Part shown: one piece after another, positions 1 through 9,300 of the stretch
Layout: each line of letters begins with the position of its first letter
Numbering within the stretch: position 1 is the first letter of the stretch
DNA from: Saprospiraceae bacterium
GTDB taxonomy: Bacteria > Bacteroidota > Bacteroidia > Chitinophagales > Saprospiraceae
Reading direction: 5' to 3'
Length of the DNA stretch: 64,000 nt
Assembly: GCA_016711125.1 (NCBI GenBank)
Contig: JADJTQ010000006.1
Span: forward strand, 186,001-250,000
Program-made: the position numbers and the translations under genes
The notes under the pieces: generated by a model
Told to the model about the DNA's origin: nothing
Seen by the model: the letters and a program-made list of their open reading frames with translations, nothing else
The model's database searches: none

Positions 1-2
1 TA

Positions 3-875
3 ATACTATTTCGCAATAATCGTCATAAACAAAAGGCAAATGCATTGCTCCAGCAACAAAAGCAAAAAGTAGAAAGCACTTTGTCAGAATTGAAATTGAC
101 TCAATCCCAACTCATCCATTCGGAGAAGATGGCGAGTTTAGGAGAACTCACTGCCGGCATAGCACATGAAATTCAAAATCCGTTGAACTTTGTAAATAAC
201 TTTTCGGAGGTAAGCTCAGAATTGGTAGATGATATGAACAAAGAGATCGATTCCGGTTACATAGAAGAAGTAAAGATAATAGCAGGAGATCTCAAGCTAA
301 ACCTCGAAAAGATCCGTCATCATGGTCAACGGGCGAGCAGTATAGTCAAAGGTATGTTGGAGCACTCCCGAACAAGCGAAGGCAAGAAAGAACTCACCGA
401 CATAAATGCACTAGCAGATGAATATCTGCGACTGGCCTATCATGGTTTGCGCGCCAAAGACAAAAACTTCAATGCAGACTTTAAAACAGACTTTGATGAA
501 AAGCTGCAAAAAATCTATGTGATTCCTCAAGATATCGGCAGGGTTTTTCTAAACCTAATCAACAATGCATTTTATGCAGTGTCGTCCAGGGCTTCAGCAG
601 GGAGGGACGACCACTACAAGCCCCTTGTTGTTGTCAGCACTAAAAAGCTTGAAAACTCCTTGGAAATACGCGTTAAGGACAACGGCCCAGGAATTCCAGA
701 AAACATCAAAGAAAAGATATTCCAGCCCTTTTTCACCACCAAGCCAACTGGGCAAGGAACCGGACTTGGACTTTCTTTGAGCTACGATATCGTAAAAGCA
801 CATGGAGGGGAATTGACGCTCGAAAGTAAGGTGGGAGAAAGCACAGAGTTTATCATTCAATTGCCCATTGTCTGA
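3..875 (+). CDS. Sensor histidine kinase, C-terminal part (cut by window edge)
   Basis: The frame is open from base 3 with no start, so the sensor part lies outside the window. The visible part begins with a charged segment after a presumed membrane helix (ILFRNNRHKQK), then a coiled coil, then the dimerisation/phosphoacceptor helix GELTAGIAHEIQNPLNF with the histidine encoded at 165-167. The GHKL ATPase follows, with N-box NLINNAFYAV, G1 DNGPGIP, F-box FQPFFTT and G2 GTGLGLSLSYD. It autophosphorylates at the membrane-proximal cytoplasmic side and should pass phosphate to a separate receiver, since it has none of its own. The same core recurs in four more kinases up to 15.8 kb. It ends with its own stop, 36 bases before a GxxExxY gene. 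Confidence 0.9.
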   Translation: MLFRNNRHKQKANALLQQQKQKVESTLSELKLTQSQLIHSEKMASLGELTAGIAHEIQNPLNFVNNFSEVSSELVDDMNKEIDSGYIEEVKIIAGDLKLNLEKIRHHGQRASSIVKGMLEHSRTSEGKKELTDINALADEYLRLAYHGLRAKDKNFNADFKTDFDEKLQKIYVIPQDIGRVFLNLINNAFYAVSSRASAGRDDHYKPLVVVSTKKLENSLEIRVKDNGPGIPENIKEKIFQPFFTTKPTGQGTGLGLSLSYDIVKAHGGELTLESKVGESTEFIIQLPIV

Positions 876-911
876 ATCACTGATTAAAAGGATTAAAGGA
901 TAACACGGATT

Positions 912-1319
912 ATGGAGTTGAAATATAAAGAGATCACCGAGAGGATCATAGGGGCTGCATTTGAAGTGCATAAATTTCTGGGCAATGGTTTTCAGGCCTG
1001 CCTACCGAAGGGCAATATGGCCCGCCGGCTGGAAGTGATATATCAAAGGGATTTAGCTTGGGAAATGTCACAAGTTGATCTCACCTTTAAAAGAGAGATG
1101 GAACAGGATATTTTCTATAAAGAACTGAGAGAACCGATCGGAACCAGGAGAGCTGAATTTGTGGTGGAAGGAAAGGTATTGGTAGAACTAAAAGCATTGA
1201 AGGAACTGGAAGATGTCCATTTAGCACAGGCATTAAACTACCTGAAAGCGTATAGACTTGGAGTCGCGCTACTGATAAATTTTGGTAGTAAGAGCATGCA
1301 ATTTAAACGAATGGTATGA
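912..1319 (+). CDS. GxxExxY family protein
   Basis: This 135-residue protein has the family hallmarks: an N-terminal IIGAAFEVHKFLGNGFQ helix, a central EVIYQR segment (the family's GxxExxY-like site), and the C-terminal half with AEFVVEGKVLVELKAL and LAQALNYLKAYRLGVALLINFG. The fold resembles a PD-(D/E)XK nuclease-like core, but the biochemical role of the family is not established. Between GFQ and EVIYQR there are about 14 extra residues (ACLPKGNMARRL region, bases ~994-1035) from GC-rich, partly palindromic DNA, so a short repeat seems to have entered in frame. The flanks (GATTAAAAGGATTAAAGG before, AATCCGTGAAATC after) are of the kind often seen around these genes and suggest a small mobile cassette. 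Confidence 0.82.
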   Translation: MELKYKEITERIIGAAFEVHKFLGNGFQACLPKGNMARRLEVIYQRDLAWEMSQVDLTFKREMEQDIFYKELREPIGTRRAEFVVEGKVLVELKALKELEDVHLAQALNYLKAYRLGVALLINFGSKSMQFKRMV

Positions 1320-1364
1320 TGATAATCAAATCCGTGAAATCAACAAAGCAGTGTAAATCCCCGT

Positions 1365-1489
1365 CAAAAAGCCGGCCAGGTGTGATTCTGACAAGTTATG
1401 ACATTGTCAAGGCGCATGGTGGAGAATTGAAGGTGGGAACGAAAGTGGGAATTGGAACTGAGTTTATTATTCAATTGCCAATCCAATAA
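1365..1489 (+). pseudogene. Remnant of a histidine kinase 3' end
   Basis: From 1391 the frame reads SYDIVKAHGGELKV, then GTEFIIQLPIQ and a TAA stop at 1487-1489. This is the G2-box-to-C-terminus signature of the kinases in this window. Just before it, AAGCCGGCCAGG (1367 onward) matches the KPAGQG segment, but the intervening GTGLGLSLS codons are partly lost. The remnant differs clearly from the intact 3' end at 790-875 (about 70% by eye), so it is not a recent copy of that gene. More likely it is the tail of another kinase whose body was lost, perhaps when the GxxExxY gene arrived. Confidence 0.75.
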
Positions 1490-1505
1490 TTGAGGGGTTT
1501 AATTC

Positions 1506-1589
1506 GAGGCGTAGCCTCAACCAATATTTCAACAATGGATTTCAATTCGTTGACCAAGTTCAGTAGCAATGATAGAGAACCGTAGGTTC
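1506..1589. repeat. REP-like pair of GTA-loop hairpins
   Basis: There are two perfect short hairpins with the same GTA triloop: GAGGC-GTA-GCCTC at 1506-1518 and GAACC-GTA-GGTTC at 1577-1589. Between them is an imperfect palindrome AACAATGGATTTCAATTCGTT (1531-1551). The rest of the 1490-1728 gap shows no coding signal. The arrangement resembles REP/BIME elements mobilised by RAYT transposases; no transposase gene is in the window. Confidence 0.45.
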
Positions 1590-1728
1590 GGGCCATATAT
1601 GCTTGGAAAGACTTGAAAATAATATTGCACAACAACTACTTACCATCAAATCTACGTGAAAGCAGTTTTTGCAATCAAATATCGTGAATGACTACTTGAT
1701 ATGATTTTTTGAATCACAGCCCAATGGC

Positions 1729-2730
1729 TCAGGGATCCTTGATACACCTGACCGAAGCACCGGATCTCCGATCTTCATAGTAATTTACAGCTGAAGTGGT
1801 ATTTGTATTTAGAGATTGAGTATATGCATCTCCAAAATTACCTGCTGGAGTACCCCACCAGGATCCACTGCCCCCCATAAATACAAAATTGCCACTAAAA
1901 TTGCGTAAACCTCCAGCTAGGCCGCTAAAGCCGCTCTCATTGGTCGCACCAGTATTTGGATCGTCCCAAAGTTGCAAACCGGTTTCCTTCATCTTTCCTC
2001 CAGCCAAATTGACTCCACCCAGAAAAGTGATCAGTGCATTCCAGTCTGCTTCAGTGGGGATATGCCATCCAACCGGGCAGAGCTTTCTGGAGTCGTTCAC
2101 TGCATACCAGTTATAGAGTTTGCCATAGGCATATTCACTGTCACCATCGTTCTCGTACCAGCAGAATGCACCAGTGGTGAGAGCAGCCCAGGAACTGCCT
2201 GAGTCAACTTCTGGAATCGGATCGCCATTGCGAAATTTCGCTGTTTTGAGATTTTCCTTCATCCAGATCTGGCTCCCGATCGTGTCCGTCTGGTAGGTAT
2301 AGCTATCTACGTCGTATAGAGGTCTTCCGGTGAGAGATGCCCAAAACACTCCGTTCCATCCTAGAAAATCCCTGCCAGACCAACGGATAGTACCGCGAGG
2401 ATAGACCGGACTGGCTGTACTAAAACTTGGTCCGTTGTAGGCATTTAGCTGAATCCCACCATCAATTTCAGATATTAGGCCATTGCCATAATCAACTCCT
2501 CCTCTAAAAGACAACTTAGATCCATTGAGCTTCAGCCAGTATAAACCGGTATAGCCTTCCACATTGGGTTCGTTCCAACGTAGCGATCCAGGCACCGCCA
2601 GCGAATCGGCTAGATTACCAATCTTCAGACCTCCCTCGACGAAAAGACTAATTGTTTGGGCAACTATTCCTGCCTTGAATGAAAAAATGATTACCAGTGC
2701 AATTATATTTTTTAACTGATGTAGTTTCAT
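1729..2730 (-). CDS. Exported FISUMP-domain protein
   Basis: This 333-residue protein starts with a signal peptide (MKLHQLKNIIALVIIFSF, cleavage probably after AGIVAQ). Two short repeats follow whose units begin SLRWNEPNVEG and TIRWSGRDFLG. The C-terminal half is a FISUMP (Fibrobacter succinogenes major paralogous) domain: IGSQIWMKENLKT, then YGKLYNWYAV, LCPVGWHIPTEADW, ATNESGFSGLAGGLR and a terminal SVRCIKD. The family is extracellular or surface-exposed in Bacteroidota; its function is unknown. A paralog lies directly upstream on the same strand, 17 bases away, so the two are probably co-transcribed. No T9SS sorting domain is visible at the C-terminus. Confidence 0.85.
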   Translation of the reverse strand: MKLHQLKNIIALVIIFSFKAGIVAQTISLFVEGGLKIGNLADSLAVPGSLRWNEPNVEGYTGLYWLKLNGSKLSFRGGVDYGNGLISEIDGGIQLNAYNGPSFSTASPVYPRGTIRWSGRDFLGWNGVFWASLTGRPLYDVDSYTYQTDTIGSQIWMKENLKTAKFRNGDPIPEVDSGSSWAALTTGAFCWYENDGDSEYAYGKLYNWYAVNDSRKLCPVGWHIPTEADWNALITFLGGVNLAGGKMKETGLQLWDDPNTGATNESGFSGLAGGLRNFSGNFVFMGGSGSWWGTPAGNFGDAYTQSLNTNTTSAVNYYEDRRSGASVRCIKDP

Positions 2731-2747
2731 CTTTCGATTATTTTAAT

Positions 2748-3536
2748 TTAATTGCGGACACACCTTATGGATAACCCATTGAGTTTATCGGCCAGGTTGA
2801 TATCTAAACGTCCATTGTAATGATAGAGATTGGAGTAATAAACATCCTGGCCGGATCCGTTGGAAGCCCACCAATAAGCAATCAATTTCTGATTGACAAA
2901 ATCACCATTGCCGCTCCGTAGACCGGCTGCTAAAGCGGTAAACCCTGATTCATTGGTTGCCTCGGCATTGTTACTTTGCCAATGTAAATTCCCCGTTTCT
3001 TTGAGTTTTCCTCCACAAAAATCTTGTCCGCCCAGATCCAGAGCTAAGCCTGCCCAATCACCATAAAAGGGAACCTGCCAACCCGCTGGACAGAGACCAT
3101 GACTGTTGGTCGCAGTATATCCATTGTATAATTTTCCATAAGGTAGGTTTGTATTTGGATCATTATTGAGCCAGCAATAAGAACTGAGGGCAAGGCCCCA
3201 GTCCAGACTCGAACTAGAGAGTTGGATCTGAGTGCCATCCTTAAACCGGGTAGTTCGAAGGTTTTCAAGCATCCATTCTCTGCTGCCAATATAAGCGGTC
3301 AAGTATACATTGCCGTCAATATCCGTTACGGATCCAAACTTAGGTTCTGTGAGTAGGTACCAATAAACTCCATCGGTCACTTCAAAATTGGTTCCGGTCC
3401 ATCTGAGCACCCCTGCCGGTGGGAAAGAATCCAAAGGGTTACCTAACTGAAGAGATCAATCTAAATGTACCGCTAAATTCTGTGTATAACCTGGCAAGTT
3501 TGTTAGCAAAACGAGGATTGGAAGAAGAAGCTTCAT
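2748..3536 (-). CDS. Second FISUMP-domain protein, interrupted by an in-frame TGA
   Basis: This is a paralog of the neighbouring gene: ADIDGNVYLTAYIGSREWM-type entry, YGKLYNGYTATN, LCPAGWQVPFYGDW, ATNESGFTALAAGLR and terminal SIRCVRN mark the FISUMP domain. The uninterrupted frame starts only at a TTG (3434), without export signal. Extending upstream in the same frame gives ATG 3536 and a clear signal peptide (MKLLLPILVLLTNLPGYTQ), then LAVHLD, a TGA at 3458-3456, and SLQLGNPLDSFPP. In the paralog the equivalent stretch reads VEGGLKIGN, so a GGA glycine codon is expected where TGA stands. Either a point mutation has inactivated the gene or the base is a sequencing error. Confidence 0.72.
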
Positions 3537-3939
3537 AACTCAAATAGTTTTTTTAGATTTCCCTATTTAACTATACAAAGCTAGGCGAGAGTTGCCATCG
3601 GGTTTGTTCAATTAGTTCCAAATCCTTACATTATAGTACCATAGATGGCTATTATTTCATTTTTTTCTTCACAATCAGGTAGCTTCATGATCGACGGTGA
3701 ATAATGCCAGAATCTGACCGTGAGTGGCTTTCATAGAGATGTAACCTCGATTCATTTTTCAAACAGTGGATTTTAATCCGTTTACAGGAACAGTGAGAGA
3801 GACTGAGAGCAATAGGCCAGACGATATAACCGCTGTCTGAATCATCGATATTTCTTGACACTACCGAAATTACATAGTGGCTTCTTCAGAGTTTTTTAGC
3901 ACTTTTATATGTGAGTATGCGCGATCTAATCATATTGGT
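3537..3939. other. Intergenic region with one palindrome
   Basis: This is a divergent gap between the FISUMP pair and a kinase gene, so it should hold two promoters, although I cannot place either confidently. It contains the palindrome AAACAGTGGATTTTAATCCGTTT at 3761-3783. That is related in pattern to the palindrome at 1531-1551 and is probably another copy of the same short repeat. No coding signal is seen. Confidence 0.4.
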
Positions 3940-6306
3940 ATGAATAAAGCGGTAAAAATTTTTACGCTATTTCTTGTTCTCTTCAGGCACACTTTACCTT
4001 TTCTTTTGGCCGGTCAGGCATTGGCGCAGCAGGCATCATCAAATGCGAAAGAAGTTGACACCATCGAGATCAAAAGACTCTTTGATATTGCTTCCCAATA
4101 TTATAATAACGATACCCCTGACAGCTGTCAAAAGTATGCGACATTGGCCATAAGGTTAGCCAATCAATTGATTGCTCGGCTTCCATCGAGAGATATTGAA
4201 TATGGGAAGAACTGCCAGCTGCTTAAGGTTCAGGCATTAGAGCTGATCGGTCAAATACTTTATTATGAAAATGATCCCACTGCGTTAGATACCTTGCAGG
4301 CCGCACTCACCGTTTGGGAGGAAATCGGTGATTCCTCAGGGATAGCTACTGCCCATTCATCGATTGCGACCATCTATAGTGACCGGGCTGATTTTAGTAG
4401 AGCTTTGGCCCACTACCACTCCTCCCTAAATTTATACCTGCAAATTGGAGATCGATACAATGCCGGCATGACCTACTATTACATTGGTCTCAATCAGCGA
4501 TACATGGGCACGTATGGAGATGCTTTCGAAAGTAATTTGGAATGTCTGCAAATTGGAAAGGAAATTGGGGACACATTCATGATTACCAAAGCCTTGCTAA
4601 GCAATGGTTTTCTATTTATGTACGATTCGTTAGAAGCCCTGAAATACCAGAAGGAAGCGCTTGATATTTTTATCCAGCAAAACGATTCAAATGGAATTGC
4701 AACAGTCTACAATGATATGGGGGTGATCTATTGGCTAGCCGGCAATTTGGACGAAGCACTAAAAAACCACCAGCAAGCCCTTGCGATCAGAAAGAACCTG
4801 GAGGATTATGCCCACGTCAGTAGTTCACACAACTATATTTCTGAAGTTTTGCAAAAGCAAGGTAATTTACCGCTCGCCCTGACCCATATTTTTGAAGCCT
4901 TAAAATATTCGGAATTGGGCGGTGGTGACTTCGAAATTGACTCTTATATGGATGCGGGCAAAATATATCTTCAAATGGGTGAATATAGTAATGCCTTAAA
5001 ATACTACGAGTCTGCTGCCATAATTAGTGAAGAGAGTAGGAACAAGCAGCGGCAGGCGGAAGCTCTGGAAGGTATCGCTGAAGTGCTTTTATTTCAGGGA
5101 AAAAATAAAGAGGCGCTGACGTGGTTACAAAAAGCAGAAAAGATTGCCGCTGCCGATGATTTTAGGGTTCAGACCTCTATTTATCAGGCTCTCTCGAATG
5201 CTTATGTCAAAATCAATGACTACAAGCGTGCTTATGAAAGTCAGGTAAGGTATAAAGAAATGAGCGATTCGCTTTTTAGCGGAGTACAAAATGAAAAAAT
5301 CACCAGCCTAAATAAACAATTGGAATTTCAAAATATGCAGGCTCTTCAGAAAGCAAGCCAGGACCAACAACTGGCAGTGCAACAGTCTGAAATAGAAAGA
5401 CAAAAAGTAGTACGAAATTTTAGTATGGCAGGACTGTTTTTTGTGATCATTTTGGCATTAATATTTTTCATTAGATTCAAGGAGAAAGGGAAGTTAAATG
5501 TTGCCCTCGAAAGCATGATCACGAATCTCAAAGCCACGCAAACTCAGCTTATCCAATCCGAAAAAATGGCTTCCTTGGGAGAGCTGACCGCTGGTATCGC
5601 TCATGAAATACAAAATCCACTGAATTTTGTGAATAATTTTTCAGAAGTGAGTCAGGAGCTGATTGATGAAATGACGGAAGAAATTAATAAAGGAGATCGT
5701 GAAGAGAGTTTGTTATTGGCCTCCAATCTGAAGGATAATTTAGAGAAAATACAACGTCATGGCCAGCGTGCCGATGCCATCGTTAAAGGGATGCTGCTTC
5801 ATAGTCGTACGAGTACCGGGCAGAAAGAATCGACCGATATCAATGCCTTGTGCGATGAATATTTACGTCTTGCCTACCACGGGTTTAGAGCAAAAGACAA
5901 GCAATTTAATGCAGAAATAATTACAAAGCTCGACAAAGATTTACCAAATATTAATGTGATACATCAGGACATGGGTAGGGTATTTCTGAATATAATCAAT
6001 AATGGGTTTCAAGCCGTCGGAGAACAGGCAAAAAAAGGAATTGCTGACTATAAACCAACATTAGAAATTGCAACAAAGTTAGAGGACCAGCAGATAAAGA
6101 TCTTTATTAAAGACAATGGACCCGGTATCTCAGACCACATTCAGAATAAAATATTTCAGCCTTTCTTTACCACTAAACCTAGCGGTCAGGGTACAGGACT
6201 AGGATTATCACTATCTTACGATATTGTGAAGGCTCACGGGGGTGAGTTGAAAGTGGAGAGTGAGGAAGGATCGGGATCGAAATTCACCGTTATTTTACCC
6301 TATTAA
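3940..6306 (+). CDS. TPR-sensor histidine kinase
   Basis: This kinase is about 788 residues long. I chose ATG 3940 over an upstream GTG because it directly gives a signal peptide (MNKAVKIFTLFLVLFRH, cleavage near ALAQQ). Residues ~40-430 form tetratricopeptide repeats (for example ALAHYHSSLNLYLQIGD, ALKNHQQALAIRK, ALKYYESAAIISEE) and lie outside the inner membrane. A membrane helix (FSMAGLFFVIILALIFFIRF, ~493-514) and a coiled coil lead to the kinase core: HisKA-like helix with His555 in GIAHEIQNP, N-box NIINNGF, G1 DNGPGIS, F-box FQPFFTT and G2 GTGLGLSLSYD. There is no receiver. It is followed 14 bases later by another kinase, so an operon is likely. TPR ectodomains usually bind proteins; the signal is unknown. 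Confidence 0.9.
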   Translation: MNKAVKIFTLFLVLFRHTLPFLLAGQALAQQASSNAKEVDTIEIKRLFDIASQYYNNDTPDSCQKYATLAIRLANQLIARLPSRDIEYGKNCQLLKVQALELIGQILYYENDPTALDTLQAALTVWEEIGDSSGIATAHSSIATIYSDRADFSRALAHYHSSLNLYLQIGDRYNAGMTYYYIGLNQRYMGTYGDAFESNLECLQIGKEIGDTFMITKALLSNGFLFMYDSLEALKYQKEALDIFIQQNDSNGIATVYNDMGVIYWLAGNLDEALKNHQQALAIRKNLEDYAHVSSSHNYISEVLQKQGNLPLALTHIFEALKYSELGGGDFEIDSYMDAGKIYLQMGEYSNALKYYESAAIISEESRNKQRQAEALEGIAEVLLFQGKNKEALTWLQKAEKIAAADDFRVQTSIYQALSNAYVKINDYKRAYESQVRYKEMSDSLFSGVQNEKITSLNKQLEFQNMQALQKASQDQQLAVQQSEIERQKVVRNFSMAGLFFVIILALIFFIRFKEKGKLNVALESMITNLKATQTQLIQSEKMASLGELTAGIAHEIQNPLNFVNNFSEVSQELIDEMTEEINKGDREESLLLASNLKDNLEKIQRHGQRADAIVKGMLLHSRTSTGQKESTDINALCDEYLRLAYHGFRAKDKQFNAEIITKLDKDLPNINVIHQDMGRVFLNIINNGFQAVGEQAKKGIADYKPTLEIATKLEDQQIKIFIKDNGPGISDHIQNKIFQPFFTTKPSGQGTGLGLSLSYDIVKAHGGELKVESEEGSGSKFTVILPY

Positions 6307-6319
6307 AATTAGTAAGTCC

Positions 6320-9300
6320 GTGCGAAATATTTTGATCATCCTAATTTTCATATGCGCTGCAGATATTTCTGCGCAGGATTTCCAGATATCCCCTGTGCAA
6401 TTTCCGGCGACGTATAATGCCAACGGTGCCAATGGCATCTCACAGGATCAATACGGAAATATCTGGATATCATCAGGAAGTCAAGGTCTAATTAAATATA
6501 ATGGACAGGACTTTACCTCCTTTCATAGTGAAAGGAACAATCCCGAATCATTAATCTCGGATCGTTTAGAATGCATACTCGTTGACCGGTATGGATATGT
6601 ATGGATTGGCAGCTTTTCAGGTGGTCTTTCACGGTACGACATTGAATTTGAAAAATTCACGAATTTCATCCATGATGAAAATGATAGCCTGAGTATCCGA
6701 TCCAATGCCATCCGAAGTTTTGCTGAGGATCCGAATGGAGGGATGTGGATTGGTACTGTCGCAGGGATAGACTACTGGAATCCGGAAACAAAGCAATTTG
6801 AACATGATTTTGTAAAAGGCGAGGCATCCGAAATCCTCCAAGCAGAACACGTAAGGGTACTTTATTTTGATAAAGCTGGATTTCTTTGGGCCGGTACTTC
6901 CAGTCCGTTTTATGGTGAGCAATCTGAAGGGGGACTATTTAAGATAGACCCGTCGTCTAAGACGGTACTGAGGTATCATAATGGAACCGATGACAGTAGC
7001 CTGGTCGATAATTGTGTCACCGCTATTTTTGAAGACAGTAGGGGAATCTTTTGGGTCGGTACAGCCGGAGATGATGGTCTTTACACGATGGATAGAGAAC
7101 TTGGCAAATTTACTCGCCATCCATTTGACCCCTCCAATCCTTCAAAACTGAGTAGACCTCTGGCAATAAATCTCCAATACGCCGCTGATCATATCCGGTT
7201 TCTAGGTGAGGATGTTTTGGGTCGAATTTGGATTGGTACCTTTACCAACGGTATCAATCTCTACGATCCAATAAAGGGTACCTGCATTCATCTGAATGGA
7301 AGCAGGTCGGATCAATACAAATTGCCCTATAATAATTTTTGGAGGGCGCTTTTTACGAAAGATAATCTCATTTGGTTGACTGGGTGGTCGCCGTCCACCA
7401 ATGATCAAATATTATTCAAAGTCAACCTTCAACCTGTTCATATAAGAGAAAACATCTTGGGAGAGCCCGTCGGCGCTTTTAGCGAGGACAAGAATAACTA
7501 CATCTACGCTGGATCAGAAAATAGTATTTACAAGTTGAGTCCGGATGACCAGACGGAGGAATCTTGGCATATTCCTGGTACTGGGCAGTGGCATCCATTT
7601 GATATTCAAATTGATTCCAAAGGTCATCTATGGATTTCAACCACAGCAGGATTGGTGTATTTTAATACCATAGATAAAAAAGGTCAAATACATCCTGTCT
7701 ATGACACAGATTTGGCTATTGGCGACCTATTGGAAGTGTATAAATCACGAGAAATTAGTCCGGATAGTATTTTGGTCGGTACCTCCAACGGACTTTTCCT
7801 ATTTCATGCCGATAAGAATGATTTTGAGTTCATTTCTCTGGACATTCCTGATCGCACAGATAGAACAGCCTTGTTCATCAGTGATATATTGATTGATCAT
7901 AAAAAGAATATTTGGGTTGCGCTAGGAAATTTTGGATTGATCAAGCTTGACAGCGACCTTAATTCCGTTAAGAGATACAAATTTCTAGATAACGTACAGG
8001 ACACACCTCATGCAATAGAATTGAGTGAAGGCAAGGATTTGTTTGTAGGGAATTGGAGAAGCGGTTTGCGTAAATACGATTATTCAAAGGACACCTTTAC
8101 TTTGGTGATTGATGAAACGGGTAGGTTAGAATCAGATTCATACGTGCAAGACATACTGCCGCAAGCAGAGTCTAAGCTGTTCTTAATCACTCAAAATGGT
8201 GTATTCCAATATGATTCAAAATCAAACACCACTTTGGTGATGGAGACCGACCTCTTAAATTCTTATGACTTGTTAGCGAGATCAAGATACTTTTCAACTA
8301 AAGGGTTTTTATACTTAGGCACCTCAGAAGGATATATCAAATTCAGACCAGGAGAAATTCAAAGGGACTCTAATTCCTTTAGCCCAAAACCTTCGATCGC
8401 CCGAATAGCTGTTGGAGATCAAATATTTAGAACGACAAATGAAGTACCTGAAGCTGGTATCCAATTGCAATACGATCAGAATGATGTGACATTTAGGTTG
8501 AGTTATGTAAATCATTTGACCTCCACAAAAGAGGGAGATATTCAGTATAAATTAGAACACCATGATGAGCATTGGCAAAATGGCCGGAATGATCAGGAAG
8601 TATACTATTTTAAATTAGCACCGGGGAAATATACGTTCCGATTAAAAGCACAAAATGATTCTGGTGAATGGTCAGAAGACAGCCTAAAGTTTAACATTAA
8701 TCCCCCTTGGTGGCTCACGTGGTGGGCAAATATGATCTATGCAATTTTATTTGCGATTGGCGTCTGGATGGTGCACAAAATTCAGAAAGAAAGAACCATT
8801 AGACGGGAACGAGAAAGAAACCGGGAGCGCGAACTGGCACAAGCCAAGGAAATCGAAAAGGCCTACGCTGATTTAAAAGCTACCCAAGCGCAACTCATTC
8901 AATCCGAAAAAATGGCATCGCTCGGAGAACTTACAGCAGGCATCGCGCATGAAATTCAAAACCCACTGAATTTCGTGAATAATTTTTCGGAGGTGAATGA
9001 AGAATTAATTGCTGAATTACGAGATGAATTGAAAAAGGGTAATTTGAAGGAGGTCGAAAGTATTATCGCTGATCTAATTCAGAACGAGGAAAAAATTAAG
9101 CACCATGGTAAACGTGCCGAGGCGATTGTTAAATCGATGCTGCTTCACTCCAGGACTAGTGAAGGACAAAGAGTACCAACAGACATTAATGCACTTTGTG
9201 ATGAATATTTAAGATTGGCATATCATGGCATCAGAGCCAAAGACAAATCATTTAATGCAACCATCCAAACTCACCTTGATCCGGATTTGCCGAAGGTAGA

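Noticed and set aside
594..971. Minus-strand frame over the end of the first kinase
   Set aside because: It is a shadow of the kinase frame; the plus-strand kinase and GxxExxY genes explain the region.
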